Positions 37,497-47,547 of a stretch of 64,000 bases of DNA are shown here, piece by piece; position 1 is the stretch's first letter; each line of letters begins with the position of its first letter. Under the pieces are notes generated by a model. The model made no database searches and was not told the origin of the DNA. It worked only from the letters and a program-made list of their open reading frames with translations. The stretch comes from Paracoccus sediminicola (lineage in GTDB: Bacteria; Pseudomonadota; Alphaproteobacteria; Rhodobacterales; Rhodobacteraceae): the NCBI RefSeq assembly GCF_027912835.1, contig NZ_CP115768.1, positions 1,798,001-1,862,000 on the forward strand, read 5' to 3'. A program made the translations under genes and the position numbers.

Positions 37497-38225
37497 TTAT
37501 GCGGCGCGGGCGGCGCGAAGATGGCGGCCGAAGCCGAGATAGGCTTTCAGACTCAGCTGCACATGCGCCGCCAACTCTGCCGAGGCGGCCGCCTCGTCGC
37601 GGGCCAGAACCTTCTCCATCAATCTCGTGTGGGCATCCATGCCGGTCACCTCGGAGAGGGTCTGATCGACCTCGCGCGCAAGATCGGGGCTGGATGCCGC
37701 CAACTCGGCCACATCGCGCAATATGTTGCGATGATAACGCTGCAACTGCGCGCCGAGCAACGCCGCAATATGCGCCAGCCAACGGGAACGGCAACCGGCC
37801 AGCAACGCCTCATGAAACTGCGCATGGCGACTGTCCCATCGGTCTATCTCGTCATCGGAGGCGCGATGATGCGGCGCGATCTGCTTTCCCAACTGGTAAT
37901 GCGCCGCCACGATGGCGCCTTCCCAGGCATCGTCCCCTGCGCGCATCGACTCGATAAGCATCTCACCTTCGATCAGCCCGCGCGTGCGCTCGAGATCGGC
38001 AAGATCCTCGCTAGAAGTGGGTGCGACCTGAAACCCCTGGTGATGCGCCGCCACGACAAGCTGTTCGCTGCGCAGCCGGTTCAGCGCCTCGCGCAGCGGG
38101 GTGAGCCCGAAACCGAACTGCTCTTGCAGAGCCGCGGCGCGCAGGCTCTGCCCCGTGCGCAGACGCCCGCCAAGGATCATGGCGCGGAGTTCATGATGGA
38201 TTTGTTCCGAAGCGGAATGAGGCAT
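37497..38225 (-). CDS. GntR family regulator, FCD subfamily, probable kynurenine pathway regulator
   Basis: A 242-residue regulator: an N-terminal winged helix (IHHELRAMILGGRLRTGQSL, FGFGLTPLREALNRLRSEQLV) and an all-helical FCD domain with the metal-binding pattern DRWDSRHAQFHEALL and a late His in LAAHVQLSLKAY. It is first in an operon with kynA and the formamidase and divergent from kynU, so it likely controls both directions through the inverted repeats at 38228-38266, the nearest of which starts 3 bp from its ATG. Confidence 0.87.
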   Translation of the reverse strand: MPHSASEQIHHELRAMILGGRLRTGQSLRAAALQEQFGFGLTPLREALNRLRSEQLVVAAHHQGFQVAPTSSEDLADLERTRGLIEGEMLIESMRAGDDAWEGAIVAAHYQLGKQIAPHHRASDDEIDRWDSRHAQFHEALLAGCRSRWLAHIAALLGAQLQRYHRNILRDVAELAASSPDLAREVDQTLSEVTGMDAHTRLMEKVLARDEAAASAELAAHVQLSLKAYLGFGRHLRAARAA

Positions 38226-38227
38226 GG

Positions 38228-38266
38228 AGATTATAGGGTCATCAATATTTTATATAATCTTGACCC
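38228..38266. promoter_or_regulatory. Two interleaved inverted repeats in the gntR-kynU intergenic region
   Basis: AGATTATA (38228-38235) pairs with TATAATCT (38253-38260), and GGGTCA (38236-38241) pairs with TGACCC (38261-38266). Each pair has centres 25 bp apart, giving the order A-B-A'-B'. The second pair overlaps the probable -35 of kynU and the first abuts the gntR start. Likely operators for the GntR protein. Confidence 0.55.
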
Positions 38267-38287
38267 ATTCTGAATTTCTTGTAAAGT
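38260..38287 (+). promoter_or_regulatory. Candidate kynU promoter
   Basis: TTGACC (38260-38265), 16 bp, TAAAGT (38282-38287), about 30 bp before the kynU start. The -35 shares bases with the TGACCC operator arm, so a bound repressor would block it. Confidence 0.4.
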
Positions 38288-38318
38288 TTTTTTCGACTCG
38301 ACCGTAGGAGATGCACCG

Positions 38319-39551
38319 ATGATGACCCGCGAGGACTGCGCCAGGCTTGATGCGCAAGATGATCTTGCTGAGTTGCGAGAAAAATTCCGCCTGCCGGAGG
38401 GTGTCATCTATCTCGACGGTAACTCTCTCGGCGCTCTGCCCGAAGGCGCGGTGAATACGTTGTCGAAGACGGTCGAGCAGGAATGGGGCGATGGTCTGAT
38501 CCGAAGTTGGGGAGAGGCGGATTGGTTCACCCTGCCCGAGCGGCTCGGCGACCGGCTGGGTCGGCTGATTGGTGCAGCACCGGGTCAAGTCGTGGTCTGC
38601 GACGGCACCTCGATCAATATCTACAAGGCGCTGAGGGCAGCGATGGCGATGCGGCCGGATCGCAAGGTGATCGTATCAGAGCAAAGCAGCTTCCCGACCG
38701 ACCTCTATATGATGGAGGGCGCGATGGGCGCGGATTACAGCGCCCGGCTTCTCGGCCGGGATGGAGACGATCTCGGCGATTTGATCGACGATCAGGTTGC
38801 GGCGGTGCTGCTGTCGAATGTCGATTACCGGACGGGCCGGCTGACCGATATGGCGCGGGTCACGCGGCTTGCCCATGAAAGCGGCGCGTTGGTCATCTGG
38901 GACCTGTGTCATTCGGCCGGTGTGATGCCCATCGAACTCGACGCGATCGAGGCTGATTTCGCGGTGGGCTGCAGTTACAAATACATCAACGGCGGACCCG
39001 GCGCGCCGGCCTATATCTATGTCGCAGAACGGCATCACGACAGCGCGCGCCAGCCGCTTTCGGGCTGGTGGGGCCATGCCGAGCCATTTGCATTTGAAAG
39101 CAGCTATCGACCGGTTGGCGGGATCCGGCGCTTTCTGTGCGGCACCCAGTCGATTTTGGGGCTGAAAGGTGTCGAAGCTGCGATGGATCTGTTCGACGGC
39201 GTGGATATTACCGCGATACGCCGCAAAAGCCAGCTGCTATGCGACGTCTTCATCCGGCTGGTCGAGCAGCATCAAGACTGCGGCAATCTGCGGCTCGTCT
39301 CGCCGCGCGACGCGGATGAGCGCGGCAGTCAGGTGTCCTTCGATTTCGAAAATGGATACCCGGTTGTTCGCGCCATGATCGAACAGGGCGTCATCGGCGA
39401 TTTCCGCGAGCCGGGGATCATGCGCTTCGGTCTCGCCCCCTATTATCTCCGCTTCACCGATCTCTTCGACGCGATTGAGGTGATGGCGGATTGTTTGCGC
39501 CGCGAAGTGTGGACCGATCCGAAATACACCGCGCGCGAGGCGGTCACCTGA
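38319..39551 (+). CDS. kynU: Kynureninase
   Basis: PLP enzyme splitting kynurenine into anthranilate and alanine. The 410-residue protein has IYLDGNSLGALP near residue 28, the phosphate site VCDGTSINIYKAL, IWDLCHSAGVMP with the PLP-contact Asp, and the Schiff-base Lys in VGCSYKYINGGPGAPAYIYV. AGGAG lies 8 bp before the first ATG; an ATG also follows as codon two. It supplies anthranilate for the CoA pathway at 44-51 kb. Confidence 0.96.
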   Translation: MMTREDCARLDAQDDLAELREKFRLPEGVIYLDGNSLGALPEGAVNTLSKTVEQEWGDGLIRSWGEADWFTLPERLGDRLGRLIGAAPGQVVVCDGTSINIYKALRAAMAMRPDRKVIVSEQSSFPTDLYMMEGAMGADYSARLLGRDGDDLGDLIDDQVAAVLLSNVDYRTGRLTDMARVTRLAHESGALVIWDLCHSAGVMPIELDAIEADFAVGCSYKYINGGPGAPAYIYVAERHHDSARQPLSGWWGHAEPFAFESSYRPVGGIRRFLCGTQSILGLKGVEAAMDLFDGVDITAIRRKSQLLCDVFIRLVEQHQDCGNLRLVSPRDADERGSQVSFDFENGYPVVRAMIEQGVIGDFREPGIMRFGLAPYYLRFTDLFDAIEVMADCLRREVWTDPKYTAREAVT

Positions 39552-39574
39552 GGCCGGGCCGGGACGACCCGCCC

Positions 39575-40260
<686 letters not shown>

Positions 40261-40264
<4 letters not shown>

Positions 40265-41025
40265 GCTTCCTCCCCCAGATATGAGCTTCGCACGTCAGGG
40301 TTGGCGCGGATCTCCGCGACGCTGCCAGTGGCGATGATCCGGCCATACACCAGAACCGAAATCCGGTCGGCCAGCGCGAAGACCGCGTCCATGTCATGTT
40401 CGACCAGCAGGATCGGCGCCTCGGCCTTGAGCTCCGAGAGGATGCCGGTCAGCTGACGCCCGCCCTCAAGCCCCATCCCGGCCATGGGTTCGTCAAGAAG
40501 AAAGGCGCGTGGTTTCAGGGCAAGCGCCATTGCGATTTCGAGCTTGCGGCGCTCGCCATGCGAAAGTTCGGCCGCCGCGATCCCGGCCCGATCGGACAGT
40601 CCTGCCCGCGCCAGATGCCGCAATGCCGGTTCGGTCAGTGCGGGGTCGGCAAGCGCCGGGCGCAGAAAGCGAAAGACGCGCCCGCTCGCCCCGGCGACGG
40701 CGAGCGCAACATTCTGAAGGACCGAAAAATCCGGGATCACCGACGACACCTGAAAGCTGCGTGCCAGCCCAAGCCGCGCCCGCGCCGCCGCGTCAAGCCG
40801 GTCGATGGGCCGCCCCTCGAATGCGATGCGCCCGGTATCGGGCCGCAGCTCACCGGTGATCTGCTTGAGGAGGGTGGATTTCCCCGCCCCGTTCGGCCCG
40901 ATCAGCGCGTGGATTTCGCCCCTGTTCAACGTCAGATCGACATCGTCGGTGGCGGTAAGCGCGCCGAAGCTCTTGCGCAGCCCCTCGATTTCGAGGACCG
41001 GTTCGGCTGACTGACGTTCAGGCAT
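40261..41025 (-). CDS. livG: Branched-chain-amino-acid-type ABC transporter ATPase (LivG)
   Basis: A 254-residue ATPase with Walker A GPNGAGKSTL, the LivG-type signature LSHGERRKLEIAMAL, Walker B FLLDEPMAGMG, H-loop LVEHDMDAVF and a short C-terminal tail. It overlaps livM by 8 bp and livF by 4 bp. Confidence 0.93.
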
Positions 41026-42010
41026 GGCGGCGTCTCCCGGTCAGGATGCCGATCAGCCCGCCGGGCGAGAACAGGACGATCACCAGCAGCAGCAGCCCGA
41101 GCAGCGCCTGCCAGTATTCGCTGATGCCGCCAAGCAGATGCTCCAGCAGGATATAGATCGCCGCGCCCGCGACCGGACCGCAGATCCGGCCGACTCCGCC
41201 AAGGATCACGAAGACCATGATCTCGCCCGACATATGCCAGGACAGCATCGCCGGGCTGACGAAGCGGTTGAGATCGGCGTAAAGCGCCCCCGCCAGCCCG
41301 ACGATCATCCCCGAAAGCACGAAGGCGGTCAGCCGGATCGCGTAGGGCCGGATGCCAACGGCAAAGCTGCGCTGCGGGTTCTGCCGCGCCGCCTGAAGCG
41401 CCAGACCGAAGCGCGAGCGGGTCACGATTCCGGTAAAGATCAGCGCCAGCGCCAGCAGGGTGGCGCAGATCGCGAAATACTGGATCGGATCGAACGTGTT
41501 CAGCCCCGGAAAGTTGTTCCGGACATAGAAGCTCAGCCCATCCTCGCCGCCATAGCGCGACCAGCTCAGGGCGAAGTAAAAGATCATCTGCGCGAAGGCG
41601 AGCGTGACCATGATGAAATACACACCCGACGTGCGCAGCGACAGCGCCCCGATCAACAGCGCGGCAACCCCTGCGACGATCATCGCCACGGGCCAGATGA
41701 CCAGCATGTTGTTGCTGCCCATGATCTCGAAGCCGAGCGTCATCACCGGCGTGCCGTTGCTGGCATGGCTGGCGAGGATGCCGGTGACATAGCCGCCAAG
41801 ACCGAAAAACGCCGCATGACCGAAGGAGATCAGCCCGCCATAGCCGAGCGCCAGATTCAGCCCCACCCCGGCCAGCGCAAAGATCGCCGCCTTGGTGGCC
41901 AGTGTCACGGTAAAGGCCTGCCCGGTCAGCTGCGCGATGATGGCGACCGCGATCAGCAGCAGGAAGATGGCAAGGTTGACCAGCGTCTCGCGGTTCATCT
42001 CTGGCAGCAT
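41018..42010 (-). CDS. livM: Branched-chain-amino-acid-type ABC transporter permease (LivM)
   Basis: A 330-residue permease with about ten hydrophobic segments, LNLALGYGGLISFGHAAFFGLGGY near residue 52 and the ATPase-docking region ARQNPQRSFAVGIRPYAIRL. The start at 42010 (MLPEMNRETLV) lies just after the livH stop with GAGGGCG upstream; the longer open frame is a livH shadow. An internal ATG at 41998 is possible. Confidence 0.9.
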   Translation of the reverse strand: MLPEMNRETLVNLAIFLLLIAVAIIAQLTGQAFTVTLATKAAIFALAGVGLNLALGYGGLISFGHAAFFGLGGYVTGILASHASNGTPVMTLGFEIMGSNNMLVIWPVAMIVAGVAALLIGALSLRTSGVYFIMVTLAFAQMIFYFALSWSRYGGEDGLSFYVRNNFPGLNTFDPIQYFAICATLLALALIFTGIVTRSRFGLALQAARQNPQRSFAVGIRPYAIRLTAFVLSGMIVGLAGALYADLNRFVSPAMLSWHMSGEIMVFVILGGVGRICGPVAGAAIYILLEHLLGGISEYWQALLGLLLLVIVLFSPGGLIGILTGRRRHA

Positions 42011-42012
42011 GG

Positions 42013-42927
42013 TCACGCCCTCGCCCCAAAGAGCCCCTGCGGTCGCAGGATCAGCACCATCGCCATGAGAATATAGATCAGCATCGAGGCCAGCGATGCG
42101 CCAACGGCATTGGCGCTCGATTCCGCCATGAAATTCGCGAAGAAACCGGGCAGCAGCGCCTTGCCGAGCGTGTCGGTCATGCCGACCAGAAGCGCCCCGA
42201 TCAGCGCGCCCTTGATCGAGCCAATCCCGCCGATGACCACCACGACGAAGGCGAGGATCAGCACCGGCTCTCCCATCCCGACCTGAACCGACTGGATCGA
42301 GCCGACAAGCGCGCCGGCCAGCCCCGCCAGCGCCGCGCCAAGCGCAAAGACGATGGTGTAGAGCCCGACGATATCGACGCCAAGCGCCGCGATCATCTCG
42401 CGATCCGCCTCTCCGGCGCGGATACGGATGCCAAGCCGGGTGCGGGTGATCAGCAGCCAAAGCCCCACAGCCACCGCCGCGCCCACGGCGATGATGACCA
42501 GCCGGAACAGCGGGTATTGCAGCCCGCCGGGCAGCGTCACCGCGCCCTGAAGCGCGGGGGGCAGGTTGAGATAGAGCGGGAAGGAACCGAACACCCAGCG
42601 TGTGCCTTCGGAGAACACAAGGATCAGCGCGAAGGTCGCCAGCACCTGATCCAGATGGTCGCGCGCATAAAGCCTGCGGATGACGACCATTTCGACCAGA
42701 GCGCCCGCCGCCGCCGCCGCGATCAGGCTCGCCAGCAGACCGAGCGAGAACCAGCCCGTCGCCGCCGCCACGCTGGCGCATGCGAAGGCGCCGATCATAT
42801 AGAGCGAGCCATGGGCCAGATTGATCAGCCCCATCACCCCGAAAACGAGGGTCAGCCCGGCTGCCATCAGGAACAGCATCATTCCGTATTGCAGGCCGTT
42901 CAGCGCCTGCTCGGCCACGAGAAGCAA
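42013..42927 (-). CDS. livH: Branched-chain-amino-acid-type ABC transporter permease (LivH)
   Basis: A 304-residue permease with LTLVFGVMGLINLAHGSLYMIGA near the N-terminus and the docking loop TRLGIRIRAGEADREMIAALGVD. No suitable ATG exists: a TTG at 42927 (LLLVAEQALNGLQYG) has AAGGGAGA six bases upstream, which decides the start; a GTG three codons on is the alternative. The ATG at 42981 would add 18 non-family residues inside a stem-loop. Confidence 0.85.
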   Translation of the reverse strand: MLLVAEQALNGLQYGMMLFLMAAGLTLVFGVMGLINLAHGSLYMIGAFACASVAAATGWFSLGLLASLIAAAAAGALVEMVVIRRLYARDHLDQVLATFALILVFSEGTRWVFGSFPLYLNLPPALQGAVTLPGGLQYPLFRLVIIAVGAAVAVGLWLLITRTRLGIRIRAGEADREMIAALGVDIVGLYTIVFALGAALAGLAGALVGSIQSVQVGMGEPVLILAFVVVVIGGIGSIKGALIGALLVGMTDTLGKALLPGFFANFMAESSANAVGASLASMLIYILMAMVLILRPQGLFGARA

Positions 42928-42959
42928 GACATTCTCCCTTGAGGACGACGATCCGGCGC

Positions 42960-42991
42960 GGCGCGGGCCATGCTCATGCACGACCCGCGCC
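42960..42991 (-). other. Stem-loop between the livK-type and livH genes
   Basis: GGCGCGGG (42960-42967) and CCCGCGCC (42984-42991) form an 8-bp stem around 16 bases, directly after the binding-protein gene in the direction of transcription. Likely a processing or stability element favouring the binding protein. Confidence 0.5.
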
Positions 42992-42999
42992 GGTCCGGC

Positions 43000-44151
43000 T
43001 TACATCTGGCACTGTTCGACATAGGCATCGGCATGATCGGTCAGAGAGGTGCTGACGATCTTGTTGGTCAGCACATCGCCATCCTTCACCACCTCGCGGA
43101 CGTAGAAATCCTGGATCGGGTGCTGGTTCGGGCCAAAGCTGAACTTGCCGCGCACACTGTCGAAATCGGCTTCGTTCAATGCCGCGCGGAACGCCTCCTG
43201 ATCCGAGACATCTGCCTTGCCCATCGCCGATATCAGCAGGTTGGCGGTGTCATAGCCCTGCGCCGCATAGAGCGACGGCAGCCTTCCATATTCGGCCTGA
43301 AACGTCTCGACGAAATTGGTGTTGGCGTCATTGTCGAGATCCCGAGACCAGTTCGCGGTGTTGATGACACCAAGCGCCGCATCACCGGCTGCGGGCAGAA
43401 TGTCCTGGCTGAAGCTGAAGGCCGGCCCGATCAGCGGCTTGTCGACGCCCGATTCCGCATATTGCTTCATGAAGGCGATCCCCATCCCGCCGGGCAGGAA
43501 GAAGAACACCGCGTCTGCATCGCTGTTGCGGATCTGCGCGATCTCGCCCGCATAATCCGTCTGCCCGACCTGAGTATAGACCTCGTCGGTCACCTCGCCC
43601 TCATAGAAGCGCTTGAAGCCGGTCAGTGAATCCTTCCCCGCCGGATAGTTCGGCGCCATGATGAAGGTGCTGGCGATGCCCTCCTGGCTCGCATAGGCGC
43701 CCGCCGCCTCGTGCATATTGTCGTTCTGATACGAGACCGAGAAATAATTCGGATCGCAGCCCGGCCCGGCAAGCTGCGACGGCGCGGCATTGGTGGAGAG
43801 ATAGAACTTGCCCTGCGCCACGGCCGCCGGCACCACCGCCATGGCAAGGTTCGACCAGACGATCCCGGTCAGCAAATCGACCTGTTCGGACTGGATCATC
43901 TTGTCGGCGATCTGCACCGCGATATCCGGCTTCTGCTGGTCATCCTCGATGATCAGCTCGATTTCGGCGGCTGCATCTCCGGCATTCTTCAGTGCCAGTT
44001 CGAACCCGTCGCGCGTGTCGATGCCCAGACCGGCCCCGCCACCGGACAGCGTTGTGATCATGCCGACCTTTACGGGTTCAGCGCTCGCGGCGCCCGCCAG
44101 AAGAAGCGCCGATGCGGCGGTGGCCAACTGCATTTTGCTGAGGATGTTCAT
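43000..44151 (-). CDS. ABC transporter periplasmic substrate-binding protein (LivK-like)
   Basis: A 383-residue type I periplasmic binding protein with signal peptide cut after ALLLAGAASA near residue 24. The mature part starts EPVKVGMITTLSGGGAGLGIDTRDGF and has WSNLAMAVVPAAVAQG, the pattern of Liv-type proteins used for aromatic acids as well as amino acids. The start at 44151 is preferred because the longer frame lacks a signal peptide. First gene of the livKHMGF-type operon, following the CoA ligase, so anthranilate or kynurenine is a plausible ligand. Confidence 0.88.
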   Translation of the reverse strand: MNILSKMQLATAASALLLAGAASAEPVKVGMITTLSGGGAGLGIDTRDGFELALKNAGDAAAEIELIIEDDQQKPDIAVQIADKMIQSEQVDLLTGIVWSNLAMAVVPAAVAQGKFYLSTNAAPSQLAGPGCDPNYFSVSYQNDNMHEAAGAYASQEGIASTFIMAPNYPAGKDSLTGFKRFYEGEVTDEVYTQVGQTDYAGEIAQIRNSDADAVFFFLPGGMGIAFMKQYAESGVDKPLIGPAFSFSQDILPAAGDAALGVINTANWSRDLDNDANTNFVETFQAEYGRLPSLYAAQGYDTANLLISAMGKADVSDQEAFRAALNEADFDSVRGKFSFGPNQHPIQDFYVREVVKDGDVLTNKIVSTSLTDHADAYVEQCQM

Positions 44152-44197
44152 TCTCGTCTCCCTGTTGTCTTGTTCTGTGTCTTCCATTTGCGGGATT

Positions 44198-45838
44198 TCA
44201 GTCCCGATCTTCAAGCAGCCGGAAACGCTGGATCTTCCCGCTTTCCGTCTTTGGCAGCGTATCAACAAACATGACGCGGCGGGGATACTTATACGGCGCG
44301 ATTGCCGCCTTGACGTGATCTTGCAAGATTTTCGCCATGGCGGGGCCGGCTTCGGCACCCTCGCGCATCACGACATGCGCCTCGACGATCTGGCCGCGCT
44401 CGGCGTCGGGGGCCCCGACCACCGCGCATTCGAGCACATCGGCATGGGACAGCAGCGCCGCCTCGACCTCCGGCCCGGCGATGTTATAGCCCGCAGAGAG
44501 GATGATCCCATCATTGCGCGCGGCAAAGTGGAAATAGCCGTCCTTGTCCTGCGTGAAGGTGTCGCCGGTGAGGTTCCAGCCGTCGAGAACATATTCCGCC
44601 TGTTTCTCCGGATCGGACATATAGCGGCAGCCCACCGGCCCGCGCACGGCCAGCCGGCCGATCTCACCGCGTGGCAGCTCGGCCCCGTCAGCTCCGATTA
44701 CCTTCGCCTCATATCCGCGCAGAGGCTTGCCAGTGCAGCCCGGCTTGCTGTCGCCCAGCCGATTGCTGATAAAGATATGCAGCATCTCGGTCGAGCCGAT
44801 CCCGTCCAAAAGCGGCTTGCCCGTCTTGTCGATCCATTCCTCATAAACCGGCGCGGGCAGCGTCTCTCCCGCAGAAACGGCCATGCGAAGACTGGACAGG
44901 TCCGCCCCCTCCTCCATCGCCTGCATCATCACGCGATAAGCGGTGGGCGCAGTGAAGCAGATCGTGGCGCGATGGGTCTGGATGATCTCGATCATATTGG
45001 CGGGCGACGCGGTTTCCAGCAGCGCCGCCGCAGCCCCGAAACGCAGCGGAAATATCGCCAGACCGCCCAGCCCGAAGGTAAAGGCCAGAGGCGGGGAGCC
45101 GACAAAGATATCCTCGGGCTGCACATCCAGCACCTCGCGCGCATAGGCATCCGCAATGATCAGCAGGTCGCGATGGAAATGCATCGTCGCCTTCGGCTCG
45201 CCCGTGGTGCCAGACGTAAAGCCCAGCAGCGCCACATCGTCGCGCCCGGTCTTCACCGCATCGAACTGCACCGGCTTGGTCAGCGCCGCACGGTCAAGCT
45301 CGGCATCGTGATTGGCTGTCCCATCGAAGCCGACGACCGTTTCCAGAACCGTGCTGCTTTTCGCCGCCTTCGTCAGCTCATCCATCAACCGCGTATCGCA
45401 AAGCGCGTGGGTCACCTGCGCCTTGTCGATGATCTTGCCCAGCTCTCCGGCGCGCAGCATCGGCATCGTGTTCACCACCACCGCGCCCGCCTTGGTCGCA
45501 GCCAGCCAGCAGGCGACCATGGCCGGGTTGTTCGGCGATCGGATCAGCACCCGGTTGCCGGGCCTGACGCCGTAATCCTCGACCAGCGAATGGGCGATGC
45601 GGTTGGTCCAGTCGGTGAGCTCCTTATAGGTCCGCATCCGCCCGTTGCCGATCAGAGCGGTCCTGTCCCCATGTCCCTGTTCGACCATCCGGTCCGTCAT
45701 CTCGACCGCGGCATTGAGATATTCGGGATAGCTGAACCCGTCCAGCTTCAGCTCTGGCCAGAGTTCCCCGGGCGGGAGATTGTCCCGCGCGAAGCTGTCC
45801 ATATGACCCGTCGGTCCCAAAGGCGAATTGCGCCCCAT
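44198..45838 (-). CDS. abmG: 2-aminobenzoate (anthranilate)--CoA ligase
   Basis: A 546-residue AMP-forming ligase. It has the ATP motif LLGFTSGTTGEPKATMHF near residue 188, DGIGSTEMLHIF, GWNLTGDTF and YFHFAARNDGIILSAGYNI, and the C-terminal Lys in LPKTESGKIQRF. Closest in type to benzoate/2-aminobenzoate-CoA ligases. Together with the downstream monooxygenase/reductase fusion and kynU this points to anthranilate activation. GGGAGGA precedes the ATG. Specificity is inferred from context. Confidence 0.85.
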   Translation of the reverse strand: MGRNSPLGPTGHMDSFARDNLPPGELWPELKLDGFSYPEYLNAAVEMTDRMVEQGHGDRTALIGNGRMRTYKELTDWTNRIAHSLVEDYGVRPGNRVLIRSPNNPAMVACWLAATKAGAVVVNTMPMLRAGELGKIIDKAQVTHALCDTRLMDELTKAAKSSTVLETVVGFDGTANHDAELDRAALTKPVQFDAVKTGRDDVALLGFTSGTTGEPKATMHFHRDLLIIADAYAREVLDVQPEDIFVGSPPLAFTFGLGGLAIFPLRFGAAAALLETASPANMIEIIQTHRATICFTAPTAYRVMMQAMEEGADLSSLRMAVSAGETLPAPVYEEWIDKTGKPLLDGIGSTEMLHIFISNRLGDSKPGCTGKPLRGYEAKVIGADGAELPRGEIGRLAVRGPVGCRYMSDPEKQAEYVLDGWNLTGDTFTQDKDGYFHFAARNDGIILSAGYNIAGPEVEAALLSHADVLECAVVGAPDAERGQIVEAHVVMREGAEAGPAMAKILQDHVKAAIAPYKYPRRVMFVDTLPKTESGKIQRFRLLEDRD

Positions 45839-45929
45839 CTTTCGTCCTCCCTTTCACGGATCGTTGCCCCTTGCGGCATCCCTTCAACGATCCGTCTGTG
45901 CTGCGCCCCCCGGTTCCGGGCAAGGCGGC

Positions 45930-46355
45930 TCACCCGGCCATGGGCGAGCTGAGATAAGTTTCCATTCTCTGGCGAACCTCTTCGGGCCAGGCGGTGGCGC
46001 CGCGCCCGCGCGTCACCCATACGAGCGTGATCCGCGCCGCGAGCCGCTCGCCCTCCTCGCCCCTCCCCGAAGCGCGCAGCAGGAGCGTCGCGCTCGCGCC
46101 GCCGATCCGCTCCACCTCAAGCGAGAAGATTAGAATATCGCCGAGTCGCGATGGCGCGGTAAAATCCGCCTCGATCCTGACCGTGGGGACGCCGGTGCCC
46201 TCTTCCATATGCATCCGCCGGAACGGATAGTTCAGCGCCTCGGCAAAGAAATTCTCGACAACCGAATTGGTCATCTCGAAATAGCGCGGATAGAAGACGA
46301 TGCCCGCCGGGTCGCAATGGTTGAACTCGACCTGGATCTCGCGGCGATAGATCAT
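45930..46355 (-). CDS. Acyl-CoA thioesterase, 4-hydroxybenzoyl-CoA type
   Basis: A 141-residue hot-dog fold protein. [19 protein letters not shown] near residue 9 carries the catalytic Asp of the 4HBT family. It overlaps the acyl-CoA dehydrogenase gene by ATGA. In the anthranilate-CoA pathway it could release a dead-end CoA ester or act on a ring-opened intermediate. Confidence 0.87.
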   Translation of the reverse strand: MIYRREIQVEFNHCDPAGIVFYPRYFEMTNSVVENFFAEALNYPFRRMHMEEGTGVPTVRIEADFTAPSRLGDILIFSLEVERIGGASATLLLRASGRGEEGERLAARITLVWVTRGRGATAWPEEVRQRMETYLSSPMAG

Positions 46356-47488
46356 CCGAGCACGCTCCGGGCGATGACCAGACGCTGCACGTCGCTGGCG
46401 CCCTCATAAATGCGCAGCGCCCGGATCTCGCGATACAGCTCCTCGACCTTCTCACCGTGGCGCACACCGTCACCGCCATGAAGCTGCACGGCGGCGTCGA
46501 TCACCTCCTGCGCGGCCTCGGTCGCATAAAGCTTCGCCATCGCCGCCTCGCGCGAGACACGGGGCGCGCCCTGATCCTTCGTCCAGGCGGCGCGATAGAC
46601 CAGCAATGCGGCGGCATCGATCTTCAGCGCCATATCCGCGATATGCCCCTGCACCAACTGAAGCGAGGCCAGCGGCGCGCCCTGCACCTGACGTTCCGTG
46701 ACCCGCGCCATGGCCTCGTCCAGTGCACGCCGCGCCATGCCCAGGGCCGCCGCGCCGACGGTCGGGCGGAAGACGTCCAGCACCGACATGGCCAGCTTGA
46801 ACCCGTCGCCCGGCTTGCCGATCAGCGCCTCATCGGGCAGGAACGCGCCCTCCATTCGCAACCGGGCCAGCGGATGCGGCGCGATGACGTCGATCCGCTC
46901 GGCCACGCTCAGCCCCTCCGTGTCGGCTGGCATCAGAAAGGCCGACAGCCCCTTCGCCCCCGGTGCCTCGCCGGTGCGCGCGAACATCACGTAGAGATCA
47001 GCGATCCCGCCATTCGAGATATAGGTCTTCTCGCCGGTCAGGCGATAGCCGCCCTCGACCCGCTCGGCGGTGGTCGCGGTATTGGCGACATCGGAACCCG
47101 AACCCGGTTCGGTCAGCGCAAAGGCAGAAATCGCCTCGCCGGCGCGGGTCCGTTCGAGCCACTCTCTTTGCGCATCAGAGCCGAACAGGCTGACCGCGCC
47201 CATGCCCAGCCCCTGCATCGCAAAAGCGAAATCGGCAAGCGCATCATGCCGCGCCAAAGTCTCGCGGATCAGGCAGAGCGTCCGCACATCCAGATTGTCG
47301 CCGCCCGAATGCGTCAGCCAGCCGCCCTGCCCGAGCGCCGCCACCAGATCGCGACAGGCTGCGTCCAGATCCGAATGATCCACCGGAAGATTCGTGTCGC
47401 ACCAGCCTTCCAGCGCCTCGGCCAATGCCCGGTGCCGGTCTTCGAAGAAAGGCCAGTCAAGAAATGTCCGATCCGCCACCTGTGCCAC
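46352..47488 (-). CDS. Acyl-CoA dehydrogenase
   Basis: A 378-residue flavin dehydrogenase with [40 protein letters not shown] and [24 protein letters not shown] near the C-terminus, where the family's catalytic base lies close by. Electrons would go to EtfAB (7.5 kb). Start is a GTG at 47488; the repeat at 47496-47521 covers the ribosome-binding region. Confidence 0.9.
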   Translation of the reverse strand: MAQVADRTFLDWPFFEDRHRALAEALEGWCDTNLPVDHSDLDAACRDLVAALGQGGWLTHSGGDNLDVRTLCLIRETLARHDALADFAFAMQGLGMGAVSLFGSDAQREWLERTRAGEAISAFALTEPGSGSDVANTATTAERVEGGYRLTGEKTYISNGGIADLYVMFARTGEAPGAKGLSAFLMPADTEGLSVAERIDVIAPHPLARLRMEGAFLPDEALIGKPGDGFKLAMSVLDVFRPTVGAAALGMARRALDEAMARVTERQVQGAPLASLQLVQGHIADMALKIDAAALLVYRAAWTKDQGAPRVSREAAMAKLYATEAAQEVIDAAVQLHGGDGVRHGEKVEELYREIRALRIYEGASDVQRLVIARSVLG

Positions 47489-47495
47489 GCCCTCT

Positions 47496-47521
47496 CATCC
47501 TGATGCAAATATCCCGGGGGG
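47496..47521 (+). repeat. Dispersed intergenic repeat, copy 2
   Basis: Same 26-bp unit as 9250-9275 (two mismatches), again followed by a GC hairpin (CCGGGGGC-TG-GCCCCCGG, 47522-47539). It fills the gap between the enoyl-CoA hydratase stop and the acyl-CoA dehydrogenase start. Confidence 0.55.
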
Positions 47522-47547
47522 CCGGGGGCTGGCCCCCGGTTCCGGCC

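Noticed and set aside
43808..45952. 714-codon open frame opposite the CoA ligase and binding-protein genes
   Set aside because: It crosses two well-identified genes and their junction on the other strand; a shadow of codon bias, not a gene.
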